Shown here in pieces: positions 10,222 through 22,290 of a stretch of DNA of 64,000 bases. This DNA comes from Daphnia pulex (Eukaryota > Arthropoda > Branchiopoda > Diplostraca > Daphniidae). The stretch spans positions 14,313,001 to 14,377,000 of the forward strand of contig NC_060026.1 of the NCBI RefSeq assembly GCF_021134715.1, read 5' to 3'. The stretch's first letter is position 1. Every line of letters begins with the position of its first letter. A program made the translations under genes and the position numbers. The notes beneath the pieces were generated by a model, which did not search any database, was not told the origin of the DNA, and saw only the letters and a program-made list of their open reading frames with translations.

Positions 10222-11121
10222 ATGTTCTCTTTGGTCGCTGTAGTTTGCGTATGCCTTACCGGGTTCGTGCTGTGCATGGACCAAATAAATTCACCCATGA
10301 TGGAGCACCGACAAGAAGTTAGCCATCCGTTCTTCCATCCTTATTTTAGCCAATTTTTAATTCAACCGGAAATATCAGCCAGAACTCTACAGCATCGTGG
10401 TACGTAAAAATCATTTGAAGAAATTTAAGTCTACGCTAAAAATGATGCTGAAACATTTGCAATTCTTACTTTTTGTCTTTGCAGGTAGTTACGTCCCGGA
10501 AACGGATGCGAAAAAATGGCGCGGTTTTGGCTATTCGAATTGGAATTCGAATTCGAAGGGTGTCGATGAATTATTGCTGCTGATTGCCAAACATGGTAAG
10601 AAAATAGTTTCATTTCCTAGTATTTTTGAACATAAATCCGTTAGTCTAACATTAATGTGGTGCACTAGTTTGTTAGTACTAAATTTTGAAGTAACTTACC
10701 TTTCATGTCACTTAAACTAGGAATAAAAGGGGAAAAAGGAGAACCCGGAGCGACTGGTGCCCACGGAGAAAAGGGACCAACAGGAAGTCACGGACCAACA
10801 GGAAGTATGGGACCACCAGGCCATCCAGGACATCCAGGTCCTCAAGGTCCTCGAGGATATCCCGGATTTCACGGAATGGCAGGACCAAAAGGAGATAAAG
10901 GATACAAGGGAGATATGGGACATCATGGAGAAGGAAAGGGATATGAGGGACCACCAGGCCCTGAAGGACCTAAAGGAAGCAAAGGAAGTAAAGGCAGCAA
11001 AGGAGACCATGGAGAATATCATGGAGATCATCATGGAGATCATCATGGAGATCATCATGGAGGCAAGGGATACCAAGGCAAAGGAGGCAAAGGAGGCAAA
11101 GGAGACGGAAATTCTCGATGA
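10222..11121 (+). CDS. Small secreted protein with a collagen-like tail, family member 3
   Basis: Exons 10222-10399, 10485-10595 and 10721-11121 join with phases 1 and 1 to 229 residues. Residues 1-20 are a signal peptide (MFSLVAVVCVCLTGFVLCMD). Residues 21-97 hold HPFFHPYFSQFLIQPEIS and VPETDAKKWRGFG, shared with gene 2, and a short helix (VDELLLLIAKHG). From about residue 97 to near the end is an almost unbroken Gly-X-Y collagen repeat rich in Lys, Glu, Asp and His, with a run of GDHH units near residues 194-208. A collagen triple helix with a short non-collagen head suggests a secreted trimeric peptide, perhaps structural, adhesive or cuticular; that is inference. This is the only intact collagen tail in the trio. 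Open frames on other strands over the tail are shadows of its low complexity. Confidence 0.82.
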
Positions 11122-11474
11122 TTCCGTCGTCTCCATCTTCCTCACCTGATGGCCACCAAGTAGATTTATAGCATGGGAATTGCTTTAGAGATATCAATAG
11201 GTTTTGTTAGCTTGAAGACGAATTGTAGTGTCACCATTGGGTTGGGTTTTTGGCTGATTAGAGGTGTGGTGATGTCTTACGAACACTAAAAACTTTTGCT
11301 AATATTATTATATCCCCAAAACCATTGTTATTACTTAAACAAATACACGACTTTTGGTGCAAGGTAAAATATTCACTTATTTGAATTTAATTCGGAACGG
11401 TAATATTTAGAACATAATAAAATATTGTATTACAAATAACAGCTATGAGAATAGGAATATGCGACAACCAACTT

Positions 11475-11520
11475 TTTTAAAAGAAGCCACATGCACACAG
11501 TCAACGCGCTTCTTTTAAAA
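11475..11520. repeat. 12-bp inverted repeat between convergent genes
   Basis: TTTTAAAAGAAG at 11475-11486 and its exact reverse complement at 11509-11520 flank 22 bases. It lies between the 3' ends of the collagen gene (+) and the GPCR-like gene (-), so it could fold in either 3' UTR. A role in 3'-end formation is possible but not shown. Confidence 0.7.
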
Positions 11521-11629
11521 TAGATACAGGGTACAGGGTAAAAGGTACTAATAAATACGTAAACTTTGTGATATGAAAAGCAACGAATACCTTGTTTTAC
11601 AATGACTCACAATCGTACTTTTGTTTCCG

Positions 11630-13143
11630 TCAGTAAAGCCAGCCGCGGTGATTGTAGGGTGTTCGATGAACTTTGTCCGCCGGACCGTTTCTAGACTGGC
11701 CACGATTGCCGACCTCTTTTCGTGACCTAAGGGTTTTATTGGTCTTGCGGCTGGAAGTCATCTCCGGGCGTAGTTTATTGTGCCAACGATGAGGAGATCG
11801 TTGCTGCTGGCCTCCTTGCTGTTGGTGGTGATGATGATGATGATGACCTCGTCCGACATCGACATGATCACGAGATCTCCGATTACCACCGTGGTGATGA
11901 TGATATTGACCGTTGCGAGCTTTATTTATGGCCTGTAAAGCTATGTCCGGAATGGTTTGGCCGTCAGGACTAATCGGCACTATAATAATCTCTAATTCAT
12001 TCATAAAGAAATACATAAACATCTCATAAATAATTGAAATAATCGTATATAAATAAATCACCTGGATCACTAAGGATTTGCTTTTCTGAGCTCCGGCTTA
12101 CCGGTTCCATATACTCTGTAACTACATGCATGTCTTTGGGATTACGTTCTTGGTGATAGACGGCATCTTCCTTCTCCGAGTAGATGCTGTCGTCAGTGAC
12201 ATCGATGCGCTCCTGTTTGGGGATCAGAGCGATAAGAGAAACAATCACAGAAGTTGTCAGGCAGCCGAATCCGATGCAGGAGGACAGGAGAGCATCGCCG
12301 AGGACGCAAGCGGCTCCTAACCAACATCCGGCAAAGGCTCCTCCAAATGTGGCAGCCAGTCCAACGTGAATCGCTTGTCGAGATTTCCATTGCGATCGAG
12401 TTCTTCGGGTTGTCCGGTAGACCAGAAGTAAAATTACTCCAATCAGCAACGCTGGGTAGAGCATCATCAACAGCTGATCGTGAACTGTCAAACTGCAAGT
12501 CTTCCGGGTGCTGCGGAACAAATAGGCGATGCTGATGACGAATTGATTCAAAACGACGAAGAAGATGAGGAGCCAGTGAAGGAACACATGGGCTCGCATA
12601 GTGTGCTGGATGATTCTAGACAGCAATCCAGCGGCCAGGAGCGCATAACCGACTCCGGGGCCAATAAAAAGGGTGCGACACGATCCATCGTTTAATGGCA
12701 CAGCCGCAACGATGGCGATGGAAGCCAAGCACATCAAGCCGATGAGAAATGGAATTTGCAACCACGGCAGTAACGAAGACCTCCTGAGTCGCAAAAAAAA
12801 ACAACAAGTAACCTCATTAGATTATAAGAACCGTTATTTATATCCAATCAAAACTTCTGATATATAATCCAGTCGAGTAAACAGAGATCACTGTACTGTA
12901 AATGTTGCCCCCCTCGGTCTAGACAATTTATTACCTGGACAAGGAAGGCTTGATCCAAAAGCAGAAACAGACGACTGTGTACAGTAAAAGTGAGCACAGG
13001 GTGATGACAGACATGGCTGGAAAATTAAAAAAAAAATTAGTTTAATACATCACAAAATTAAATTAAATTCACTTACCCAGCAGTGGCGTAGCCCAGGGTT
13101 CCTCGCGGAAGACACCTTTGAATGCGTCCATTGTGCTCGCCAT
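11630..13143 (-). CDS. Class C GPCR-like seven-helix membrane protein with His-rich tail
   Basis: Exons 13143-13077, 13016-12935, 12783-12062 and 11979-11630 join in frame to 406 residues. The outside N-terminus is only about 22 residues (MASTMDAFKGVFREEPWATP), with no ligand-binding venus-flytrap domain. Helix 1 is VITLCSLLLYTVVCFCFWI; helix 2 follows LLPWLQIPF; helix 3 contains SCRTLFIGPGVGYALLAAG; the last helices (GLAATFGGAFAGCWLGAACV, CLTTSVIVSLIALIPK) end in the IPK that closes helix 7 in class C receptors. The short N-terminus recalls GPRC5/RAIG or bride-of-sevenless-like orphans; I cannot tell which. The cytoplasmic tail is hydrophilic and carries HHHH, HHHHHHH and QQQ runs plus many Arg and Lys. 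Confidence 0.75.
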
Positions 13144-14998
13144 GGCGAGTTCACTTAAAAGTTAGTCCCGAGGTTTCAGTTTGGAGACGAGAGACAAACA
13201 AACTTTACTTCCTCCTCAAGGAAGGCCAATATTAAGTTCCCATCGCTTCGTTAACAGTATACTACTGCATAACCTCTAATAGAATCTGAGGCAACCCCGT
13301 CGAGGGCCTTTCTACGGTTGATAGCGCAACAATACCAACAATGCTTTGTTTCCTCGGAACCAATTAAAAACACTCGCAACGGAAACGAAAAATTGAATGT
13401 TTTAAATGGGGGAAAACTTGGAGAGTCGTATAATACCGCCACTTGAATGCAAGGAAAACGTTGTACACATTCACGAGAGAGTTGTCTGTTGACTGGCCAA
13501 CACTTGCACGAATATCGGTACTTTTCTTCTTCCCGTTGCACGCTCCCACAAAAGAACGCCGCAGGGCAAATCATAAAAATGCCTCTCTCTCTCTCCCTTC
13601 GACGGCCGAGAGACTTCCGTGTTGTTTTACTCATCTTTTTCTCCCACTGTAGTGTAGTGATGATGCACAGCTTGAACAACTGCCTTGGGGCTTCTGGGCG
13701 GGATACTAATAAATGGAATCACGCTCCGTCAAACAACCAAAAAGCAGCTCCTGCTGAGCTCTACTCAAAAAGATTTCCGACGGATTCACAAGTACGTCGA
13801 CCTCCCTGTTCTCCGATCGAATGAATTTGTTTGAAGTTAAAAGATTTCATTCAATTGGTCGGATTGCGGTTTCTAAAACTGCCGGAATGAAATGCATAAT
13901 ATGCACACGCATGACAGGATTCAAAAGCGATCGAGCCGGTAGAGAGCAGATGGCTTTCGGCGGATTAGGCAAACGTTCGTTGAACTTCGTCACGTGCATG
14001 TGGGGAGGATGCATTATTAAAACGTTTAGACAAGTAGAAATTGCTAAAACGATTTCAGGCAGATGTAAACCAGGAAGATTAATGACAGTCGGTTATACAA
14101 AAGAAAGAAACTAAATTAAATTAACTAGTCGCCCATGGCAATCAATTATACGTACTGACTCATCCGCAGGCGATTGACTTCAAATTGCTTCTAAGGTTGT
14201 TGATTTTTTCGATGTGCAAGCTTGATTGCGTCTAGATATTTCCGAAATGGTTCGCCCTAGTCAGTCAAATGAGACCGGCAGAGTGAATCGGCACACGAAT
14301 CACGACGCTCACGGCTCTCGCCTACTCGATTAACTACTCCGGGCGGGGCAATTTGGGGTTAAAGAAATGGGAGCCAACTTAACATGATCATTGAAATTTA
14401 TGCCTCCTCATAAAAGAAATTAGCTCAACTCTTTTTAGTAAGGGAAAGAACAGGTGGGAATAGATTTTAATCTTAAGCAGCTCCAATTTGGGCTCGGCAA
14501 TAAATGGCACAATTAACTTGAACCACAAATCAAACCACCCGAGAAAAAGAATCTCCCGAATAATGAAGGCAACTGTAAGATCTTCCAAGCGCATCCCTAT
14601 TGAATTGCGACATGGAAACAAATAAATTGCTGTCAACCGTGAATGAAACAGAATGGATGCGCGGAAGCCATAACACATGTCGGGAATCAAGCGCATCCAA
14701 TTGTTTGCCGTGAGATACTTAACTTACTTAAGACTGGCTGCCTTTTCAAAAGGTAAAGTAGATAAAAAGTTATTGCAATAAAGGATGTATAATCGGCGAT
14801 AATATATAATTTGCACGGGAAATCGCCAACGAAATTCTACACACTGTTTTAAAATCAAGTATGGCATGTTTAAAAAAAAAAGGGGGAGAAAATTCTCTAG
14901 AGGGAGTACAGCCTTAAATAAGAATAAGAAGAAAAAAGATACTCGTTTGATGTGAATCACTAATCCCATTTTGACCGTTCGGGTTCGGTAAATTTGTG
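13144..14998. other. Intergenic DNA between the GPCR-like gene and CDC45
   Basis: No exon is supported. Open frames here (for example 13251-13679 and 13821-14114) lack matching splice sites, family motifs or a promoter. It probably holds the promoter and 5' UTR of the GPCR-like gene and the 3' UTR of CDC45. Confidence 0.5.
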
Positions 14999-17519
14999 TT
15001 ACTCTAGGAGTGAAAAGAGCGAATCCAAGAAATTGGTTCGGCATTCCGAGTTGATCTCGATCACTGCGCATTCAAGAGAAAAACGAATTAGTAAATAAAT
15101 CGCTACCTACAGCAACACAAATCTCATACCGGAGGAGTCAAAAAATACAGATGTGATTTCTGTTTGGGTATTTTCAGCTGCTTGCTCAAAGGCTTTTCCA
15201 ATCAAGCTGTGACAATCGTTGCAAACGGTTAAGAAACGGTAAATGGAATTCTAGGAGATGAGGCACTTACTTTTTAGGGGAATCCAATGATAAAGGAGGC
15301 AAACCCAATAAAAGGCAATGAGATGGTCGAGACGCCGATGGGGCTGAAATGATGAGTGGAAGCTCTCTCGCTCTCAATCCACGACCTCGTGCTCGCGAGA
15401 TGTGGGCTTTGAGAAGAAACTGTCCCAGCATGAGCAAACTGTGCGGATAACCATAGTACTTGGCGTCTGGTGTCCCCTGTATGTTGCACAAGTTGTTTAG
15501 ATGCTATTCGTGTCAGGGATGAATACGATTCATTATTATTACGTCTTGGATAACTGCGTACAAACAAGGTCCTGCGCTGATCACGTGACCCATATCCAGA
15601 CAGGTGTGCACTTCTTTTCCGATCGCCATTTGCTGAAGCTTGGCCAGTTCGATTCCTTTATAAACAGCATCCATTTTCGAGCTAAAAGATATGAAAGGAA
15701 CAATGTCTCAATCACGATTCTTTCTATGAAGATGACTTGAGGTTAAGAAGCATACTTTGAAAGACATTCCAGTGCGTCGTGAAATGCATCGGCTGGATCT
15801 TTATCCTTTTCGGCCGAATCAAGCAACGCTATAAGAGCGTAGACATAGTCACTGGCGGAATTCTTTGGCCGGAATCCATACTGAGAATTAAAACTGTATT
15901 CAACGAGGTCTTCCAAGTCGTATTTTTCCACTTTTTTCTGGAAAATGGCACGCAAATCATTTCGAAGCTCGATATCCATAGAGTTAAATTTTTGGCGACA
16001 CTGAGACAGTGGAAGCCTGTGAGCAATAATAAAAGACATTGCAATAATAGTAGTAAAATATATTTGGATTCTGAAATTACCCCAATTCAGCTAGAAACTC
16101 GTTGAGTTTTTTCTCTCCTTTCAGTGTCCAAAGTTGAAAATGACTGGCTGTTTGAGGAGAGTATTTTAAGCTTTCCAATAAACTCCAGTGTCGGTACATT
16201 GACAAATTTAAACTGTTTAAACAAAAAGTTAATTTAAATTACTGTAAATTAAATAGCAAAAATATTATGTTACTCTTTTTCGTGGGTTATATATAGTGCG
16301 TCTTTGGTTCCTGTCGATTCTCCACCGTGTTGCGATAAATGGGCCAATCGAATCATGTGACTTTGCAATTTGCCATTATCAAGAACCGAGGTTTTTGATT
16401 CGACTTTACCCAGAAGCTGCTGTTCGTTCACACCAATAATAGCCCACCTGCAATACCAATGAACCATGTACATTCTTACTCAGCTAAAAATTTAAAGAAT
16501 TATTACCACAACAAGTCATTGCTGTCTCTAGATAATTTCCAGGCAAGTTCAAACATAAGAAGAGCAGTCTAAACGACGAAAATGAATGGTAATAAAAGTT
16601 GAATACAGTTTTGATTTTGAATTAAACTTACCGACGATGAATAAAAAGAAAATTGCATATAGTTAAACAAAATCTCCTTTCTTTTCTCATGCCATAGCCT
16701 TTTTTCTCTACGACGCATAACCATTTCAGCAGGATCCAATTTCTGACGTTTGGATTTAGATTCACGAACTTCTTCTTCATCATCATCACCATCACCATTT
16801 GCTTCTCCATCTGAAGGATTGCTGCCCTAATTATTTTAAAAATTTATCAGTTTCAAATTTAAACATATGCCAATTAATTAACTACCTCATCATCATCATC
16901 GTCATCATCATTCCCAAAGATATCTTCATATGTTGGTATATCTTCTTTCTCATTTACCTTTCCCAGTATACAAACCTAAACAATGGCACACAATCAACAA
17001 AGTTTTCGCTATAAAAAGTAAACAGTGATATTTACCTGTCCATCGTTGTAGATGTTACAAACATCATATGGCCGATGTGAGTCTGCAATATAGAAGATTT
17101 TTTCCTCTGATGGTTCTAATGTTTCTACAATGTCCAAAGTTCCTCCACAGTTTATCAGAATAATGTGGTTCGACTGTAGAAATTATATTGACACTCACTT
17201 CTTCAACACTATATATATTATTACGAATGCATTTTCACCTGTTCACAGCTCTCTTTGTAGGCTGAAATGAGATCATTTTGGCTCTGCACAGGGACTATAG
17301 AATAGCTGATTGAATCACAAAGTAACAGGTACTGCAGAATTCGACATGAAGCTATGGCATCCACGTCGAAATTCACAAATATCAAGACACGCTGTACAAA
17401 GAAAATATGAGAAAGACATTACTTTATATCACACACAAAATATCGGTAAATCAGTCGTTCATTATTACTTTTCCCAATATAACATCGTAAAACTCGCGTT
17501 TGAGGTCACTGAGAAACAT
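14999..17519 (-). CDS. CDC45: CDC45, replicative helicase (CMG) subunit
   Basis: Thirteen exons join in frame to 580 residues: 17519-17469, 17391-17239, 17173-17036, 16975-16886, 16826-16632, 16568-16507, 16447-16274, 16212-16081, 16016-15756, 15681-15543, 15476-15271, 15206-15130 and 15063-14999. CDC45 joins MCM2-7 and GINS to form the helicase that unwinds DNA at forks, in the nucleus. Evidence is the start MFLSDLKREFYDVILGK, the DHH-type core segment VLIFVNFDVDAIASCRILQY, an acidic insert (GNDDDDDDEG then DGDDDEEE), MYRHWSLLESLKYSP, LPLSQCRQKFNSMD, GTPDAKYYGYPHSLLMLGQF, and the C-terminal KAFEQAAE...FLDSLFSLLE. The length fits the family (about 560-580). The start is the first ATG and matches the conserved N-terminus. 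Confidence 0.95.
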
Positions 17520-18133
17520 TGTTAGCCATTCACAATACCCTTTCCCTGATCCCTCACTCTTCTTTTCATTCGGTACGTGAAATGGCGCGAAACTAACAAC
17601 AAAATCGAAGCCTCTTCTGGTGTCCCTTTAACACAGACAAAGGAATTGATTTTGTTTTTTCGTTCGTTTTTTAAGCACACGTGATATTTTTATATTTACA
17701 AACAAAGAATTCCACACACAAAATATGAAAAATTTAATTTTTTTATTTCCCTTCTTTTTAACGCTTACTTAAGTTTTCGTTGACAATTAGCATCCGAAAT
17801 TCAAATGACCAACCAAAAGTTTTCAACTTATTTTGTAGATATTTTTCTCTGTTAGAATAAATCGTCTTTATGTAAAAATCTAATTTTAATCAATCATTAT
17901 CGTGGATAAAGCTGATGCAACTGTTAAAGATTCAACTATTGGGGTAATCAAATATTCGCATATTTTAAAATATTTCACGTACGGATTCTAGTAAAGTTTT
18001 GTATACGCATATGTAGTTTTTTACAAATAATAAAAACAATACGACTTTAAATGCACAAGCATGTTAATTTATCAGCTGTAGGTCTTTATAAACCGTAGTG
18101 TCTGTAGCAATTCAACAGTTGGGCGCACGATCG
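17520..18133. other. Spacer between CDC45 and the sirtuin gene
   Basis: About 600 bases of AT-rich DNA that must hold the CDC45 promoter and the sirtuin 3' UTR (both genes are on the minus strand). I see no additional coding exon or clear TATA box. Confidence 0.45.
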
Positions 18134-19286
18134 TCAAGGTGCCAGCGCTTTAGGTAAAAGTTCCCCACAAGGACCCGAAAAATGAAATCTGCCAGAAACG
18201 TCAATAACGTGTTATGAAAAGAACTTTACGACATGCAAATGTTTAGGTGTTTCATACCCAAAGTGATGAGTAGCAGGAGTAGTTTCCATATTGAATTCCG
18301 CGACGGGAACCCCTCTTTCAGCAACCTGGGGAGCAAACATTGCTGCTGGATAGACAACTGATGATGTTCCAACGACCAAACACAGATCGCAACTATTAAG
18401 TTCCTCATCTAGATAATAAAATAAACACGTAAATAGGACACATAAAAAATTGACATCGAAGAAAAAATTGTACTAATTACCAGCTTTTTTGAGAACGGCA
18501 GAATCCAGATTTTCATGGAACCATACAACATGGGGCCTTAGAAGGCCTCCACAGGAAGAAACTTTGCATCTGGGCAACAATGATTCTGGAACCAATTCTC
18601 CAACCTCATTTGGGGATGGTGATCTAATAAGGGTAAGACAATTAGATTTTTATTTGAAATAAGTAAAAAAGGAAAATCTTACCCCTTTCCCCTAAGAGCT
18701 TCACAAATGGGACTGTCATGATTGGGTTCTATCTTTTTACATTTCAGACACCGAGTCTTGAACAGACTGCCATGCAGTTCTAAGACATTGACTGAACCAG
18801 CCCTTTGATGAAGTTCATCAATATTTTGGGTGATCACACTGACGTGCCTTCCTTCTTTAGTCATTCTATGTTGGAACTCTGCAATTGCATTGTGTGCCTG
18901 AAACAAGAAAAAAATACAGATTAAAGTGAGGAAATCATTCGAGTTAAACTGTCGGTTATTACATTGTTGGGAGACTTTGACGCCATATTTTCTCTGCGAT
19001 GATGATAAAACTCCCAAACGAGTGAAGGATTAGACCGAAACGCCGATGGAGTCGCCAAATTTTGTGCAGAATACGTCCTCCATAATCCTCCAGCTCCCCG
19101 AAATGTAGGCACTCCAGACTCTGCTGATACTCCTGCTCCAGTCAATATGACGACGGAGTTGGCTTTTTGAAGAATTTTTCGAAATGCATCCATGTCAGAG
19201 GACGGCAATAGACAATCAGACATCGTACCTAATTTTAAAATTCCGAGTTCGTCTGCAAGAGAAAACATAATACAAGTGCACGCCAT
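18134..19286 (-). CDS. SIRT5: Sirtuin-5-type NAD-dependent lysine deacylase
   Basis: Exons 19286-18963, 18897-18683, 18623-18481, 18408-18258 and 18188-18134 join to 295 residues. SIRT5 removes succinyl, malonyl and glutaryl groups from lysine, mostly in mitochondria. The NAD-binding [18 protein letters not shown], the QNIDELH motif, the catalytic His in [11 protein letters not shown], and two zinc Cys pairs (CLKC and CKVSSC) are present. The FYHHRR segment keeps the Tyr and Arg that in human SIRT5 bind acidic acyl groups (human FYHYRR), which supports a desuccinylase rather than a deacetylase. The end [13 protein letters not shown] matches the family. The start is uncertain: Met codons at 19286, 19268 and 19223 are all possible, and the longest form offers only a weak targeting sequence. 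Confidence 0.93.
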
Positions 19287-19473
19287 CTAGTGCCATAATT
19301 TAGAAAAGCAGAAAATGATTAGCTTAGTGAATTAGATCCAGCCGATCTTCACGTTTATTTGTAAATGTAAATACATGGAAATGAAATTGAGAAAGCCGCA
19401 AAGGCAGGCAATTTGACATACTTATACAAAAAACGATTGATAATAGAGTGCATAAAAAGTCGATTTTCAAGAT

Positions 19474-21084
19474 TCACTTGCTGGTAGCACGGATTTTACG
19501 ATAATGAGAAGAGGTCGGTTTATCAACCGGAATGGTGTATGATTTAGTCGGAGCCTTGTCATCGTTGTCAAAGATTACCTGGTAAGAACACAAAATGATT
19601 AAATTTACAAACAAGAGATGATTAAACAACAAAACAAATCATACAATGATATTTTTGTCATCGTCGGTGACTTTGAAGCGAAGTTTATCAAAGTTGCACG
19701 ACCGTTTTGGTTGGGAATGGCTAGGAGAACCTCTCAATGACCAAGGACCACCGCGGCCACCTCTCTTGGCAACGTTTCTTGACGGTTGAGAAGTTGTAGG
19801 AGCTGAATCTTAAAATAAATGCAAGTTGTTAGATATGCAATGTTTCGTAAGTATAAGCTACGTGTAGCATACGAGATGGGGATGCTAATGAGCTGTCCGG
19901 AGATTCAGCATCGCTGATTGAAGTGATGTCAACTTCACTCTCGTCTTCACTGCTGCTGCTTGATTTATCTTCACTCTCACTAGTCGAGTCTTCTGAGCGA
20001 GGCCGTTTCACACCAGTACGAGTTGCCGTAGTGCTGGCGGCGACAGCGGGATTCAGCATGGATGATGCTAACGGAACTGTAGCAGGCACCTCGGCAGTTG
20101 GAGATCCATTCGCACTGGTTCGCCGGGACTCTAGCGAACTGCAGTCATCACATTCCCACTCCATCGTGCTCCAGTCCAATCTGCCACATCCAATGTGGAT
20201 ACCCTTTGAACCACAAGAAGAGCACAGCAAAAGCTCCCATCTCCTGTACAATAAAAAATTTAATAAAGAGACCATTCTAAGTTAACTGAACTATCAGGAA
20301 ACAAATTTGTTTTAACAACTTACGTTCCTTCGCCATCATGCTGCCGGCCTTTCGGACAAATACAGACAGGGTGATCACATATGTTATGTCGCTGCACTAA
20401 TTCCTGGAAAGCGTTGGGTTCCAATTCCCATGACGCATCCTGCTCCGGAACGTATATTCCACATCGTTTCATTTCACTGCAGAACAAAGTGTTGTTACTG
20501 CAAATCGGGCATTTGAAGAAATATCCGGCACTCAGAGCTAGCTTTTGCATGCAGACTCTATGAAACCAGGATTGCTTCTTGCAGCAAGGAGCCCACAGGA
20601 CATCAAAGTTGGGGTGAGCTACAACCTCTTCATGGCAAATGGTGCATGTGGCCTTCTGTCCATTGCCTTTGACAACTACATTCTGAACAGGCTGATGCTT
20701 GACACAGTAAGAATTAAAAGCTCCAAAGTATTGGTTGAGCATGCGGCTCTCGGCCCCACATGGGAAATGATAAGTTTTCTTGCAAGCTTTGTTGCAACAG
20801 CCAACAGTGGCTCCGTTATGCCTGCATTTGCTACAATTCAACTTACTTCCTCGTCGGCTTTCTTTAATTATATCATGCTTCAGAAAACCCAAAATACCCT
20901 CTTCATCTGTGCCTTTTTGCTCAAGTCCAGATGAAAAAAGAAGGCAGTAGTAGTGTGCTGTGACACTTTCGTTTGTGTAGAATTTTCCATACTGTAATTC
21001 ATTATCTTCCTTCCTGTGGCAAAACATGCAGGTCAGCAAAGCTTGTTCATGAGGTGGCAAATCTTTAACAAGTTGAAGAGGCAT
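19474..21084 (-). CDS. PHF7/G2E3-like PHD-finger protein (pineapple-eye type)
   Basis: Exons 21084-20324, 20243-19873, 19808-19645 and 19578-19474 join to 466 residues. The N-terminal half is an extended PHD array: a first zinc cluster (LLTCMFCHRKED), then CSKCRHNGATVGCCNKAC with YHFPCG, and a RING/PHD-like finger (CTICHEE...WAPCCKKQSWFHRVC...CPICSN). Another finger (LLLCSSCGSKGIHIGC...WECDDC) spans exon 2. The rest is low complexity, Ser/Asp/Glu-rich (SSSSSEDESEVD), then basic Gly/Arg. Vertebrate relatives PHF7 and G2E3 act as chromatin readers or ubiquitin ligases; there is no HECT domain here, so it is like Drosophila pineapple eye. Its stop lies only 188 bases upstream of the sirtuin start, so the two genes are tightly packed. 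Confidence 0.85.
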
Positions 21085-22290
21085 TGTGGCTAAAATTTTT
21101 GATTATAGTCAACTTCAGTATTTCATAGTCCAATATGTGGTTTTAAAAGAAGACAATGGTACCTGCAAAAAATACAAAAGCTTTTAGACAGTGTTGATTT
21201 AAAAATTGTATAGGCTACTTTAGTTTTCAATATCTAACCCTTTAATTAATGTTGCTCAGTCATGTAGTCTATATAAAGATTTTCTTATAAATACCAGTGC
21301 TCAAGTTTGTTGAATCCACAAATGCTCCTTTTTGTACTTCTAGTCTGGTGTCCGTTAGTTGAAAAGCAGACGAATATGGGTGTCGTCAAAATTAATGTCA
21401 GTATTGTCAGATAAGGGAAGCCGCAATTTCAAATTTTGTTATACTTATCAGGGATGAATGTAACTTTAACTGTAATCGATACAATATCCTTGAAGTGTCC
21501 AATAATGTAATAGTTTATAATGCTAAATCTGGATGGAGGCAATTTGTCAATACAATCAAATTGCGTTGTGAGCTGCTCTTTGAGTGGAGAGTTAACGTGT
21601 ACTGACTTCTCGTAGGGCTATACTATACAGTCAAGGCTAATAGGAGGGAGGAACAAATCAAATTGATATTGCGCGCCAAGCCAAACAAACTGAAATTTTT
21701 TTTTTTATTGAAAACCGTTGAAAACAGAAAAAATATGAGTTTTATTTTTATCAGAACTCGTTGTCTTATCTTATGATAATGATGTTTATAATATATTTAT
21801 ATTTATGATTAAAAAAAAAATACTTTGAACTTTCGTTTTCGCCAATATTTTATTATCTTTTATTTTTAACATGCCATCGACATATTTATTATGAAATAAT
21901 TGAATTAATTGTAGTAGTGTATAGGAATCGACCAATGATATTGCAATCATGAACGCGGAACGAAATATATTTCAAGATTCAAGCTACATTATTTTACGGA
22001 TAACAGAAAAGGGTTTTGCAGTCAGTTGCAACAACTAAAAAACCCCATCAATGATCTTCCTTTCAGTTGACAGGTGATCCAGAAGTAGATCCGACTACCC
22101 ATAATTTCTCTTGAGCTTCGCCGATCACAGAGTCCCGGTACAAAATGGATTCGAATTTCGAAAGATGTGGAAACAAACAAATGCTAAAAATCTAAGGGGA
22201 AATGAGAAGGCAGAAGAAGCAACCTGACTCTTTAAACTGAAAAGAAAAATTTGGGGGAAATAAACCATAAAAGGCCACATTTCATTGACT
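21085..22290. other. Intergenic DNA between the PHD-finger gene and prosaposin
   Basis: AT-rich, with A/T runs near 21700-21840. It should contain the PHD-gene promoter and the prosaposin 3' UTR. I see no coding exon. Confidence 0.45.

Larger units (their letters stand above)
7105..10400. repeat. Tandem duplication of about 1.9 kb carrying the small secreted-protein gene
   Basis: Sequence from about 7105 to 8441 reappears from about 8990 to 10400 in the same orientation. The blocks 7199-7394 and 9081-9275 are nearly identical (GAATGCAAAACTGAATTTGA and onward) with an offset of 1882 bases; the ATGs at 8273 and 10222 are 1949 apart. The 3' flanks also match: GACTCCGTCGTCTCCATCTT near 8828 pairs with GATTCCGTCGTCTCCATCTT near 11121. 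This gave rise to the second and third genes of the family. Confidence 0.85.

Noticed and set aside
10712-11197. Several open frames on both strands over the collagen exon
   Set aside because: They are shadows of the repetitive Gly-X-Y coding sequence; only the frame joined to the signal-peptide exons fits the splice phases.
13251-14114. Open frames of 60-142 codons on both strands
   Set aside because: No donor or acceptor fits, no conserved motif, and frames overlap on opposite strands.
16886-16975. Acidic Asp run in CDC45 as a possible frame error or expansion
   Set aside because: CDC45 proteins normally carry an acidic insert here, and the exon phases fit exactly.
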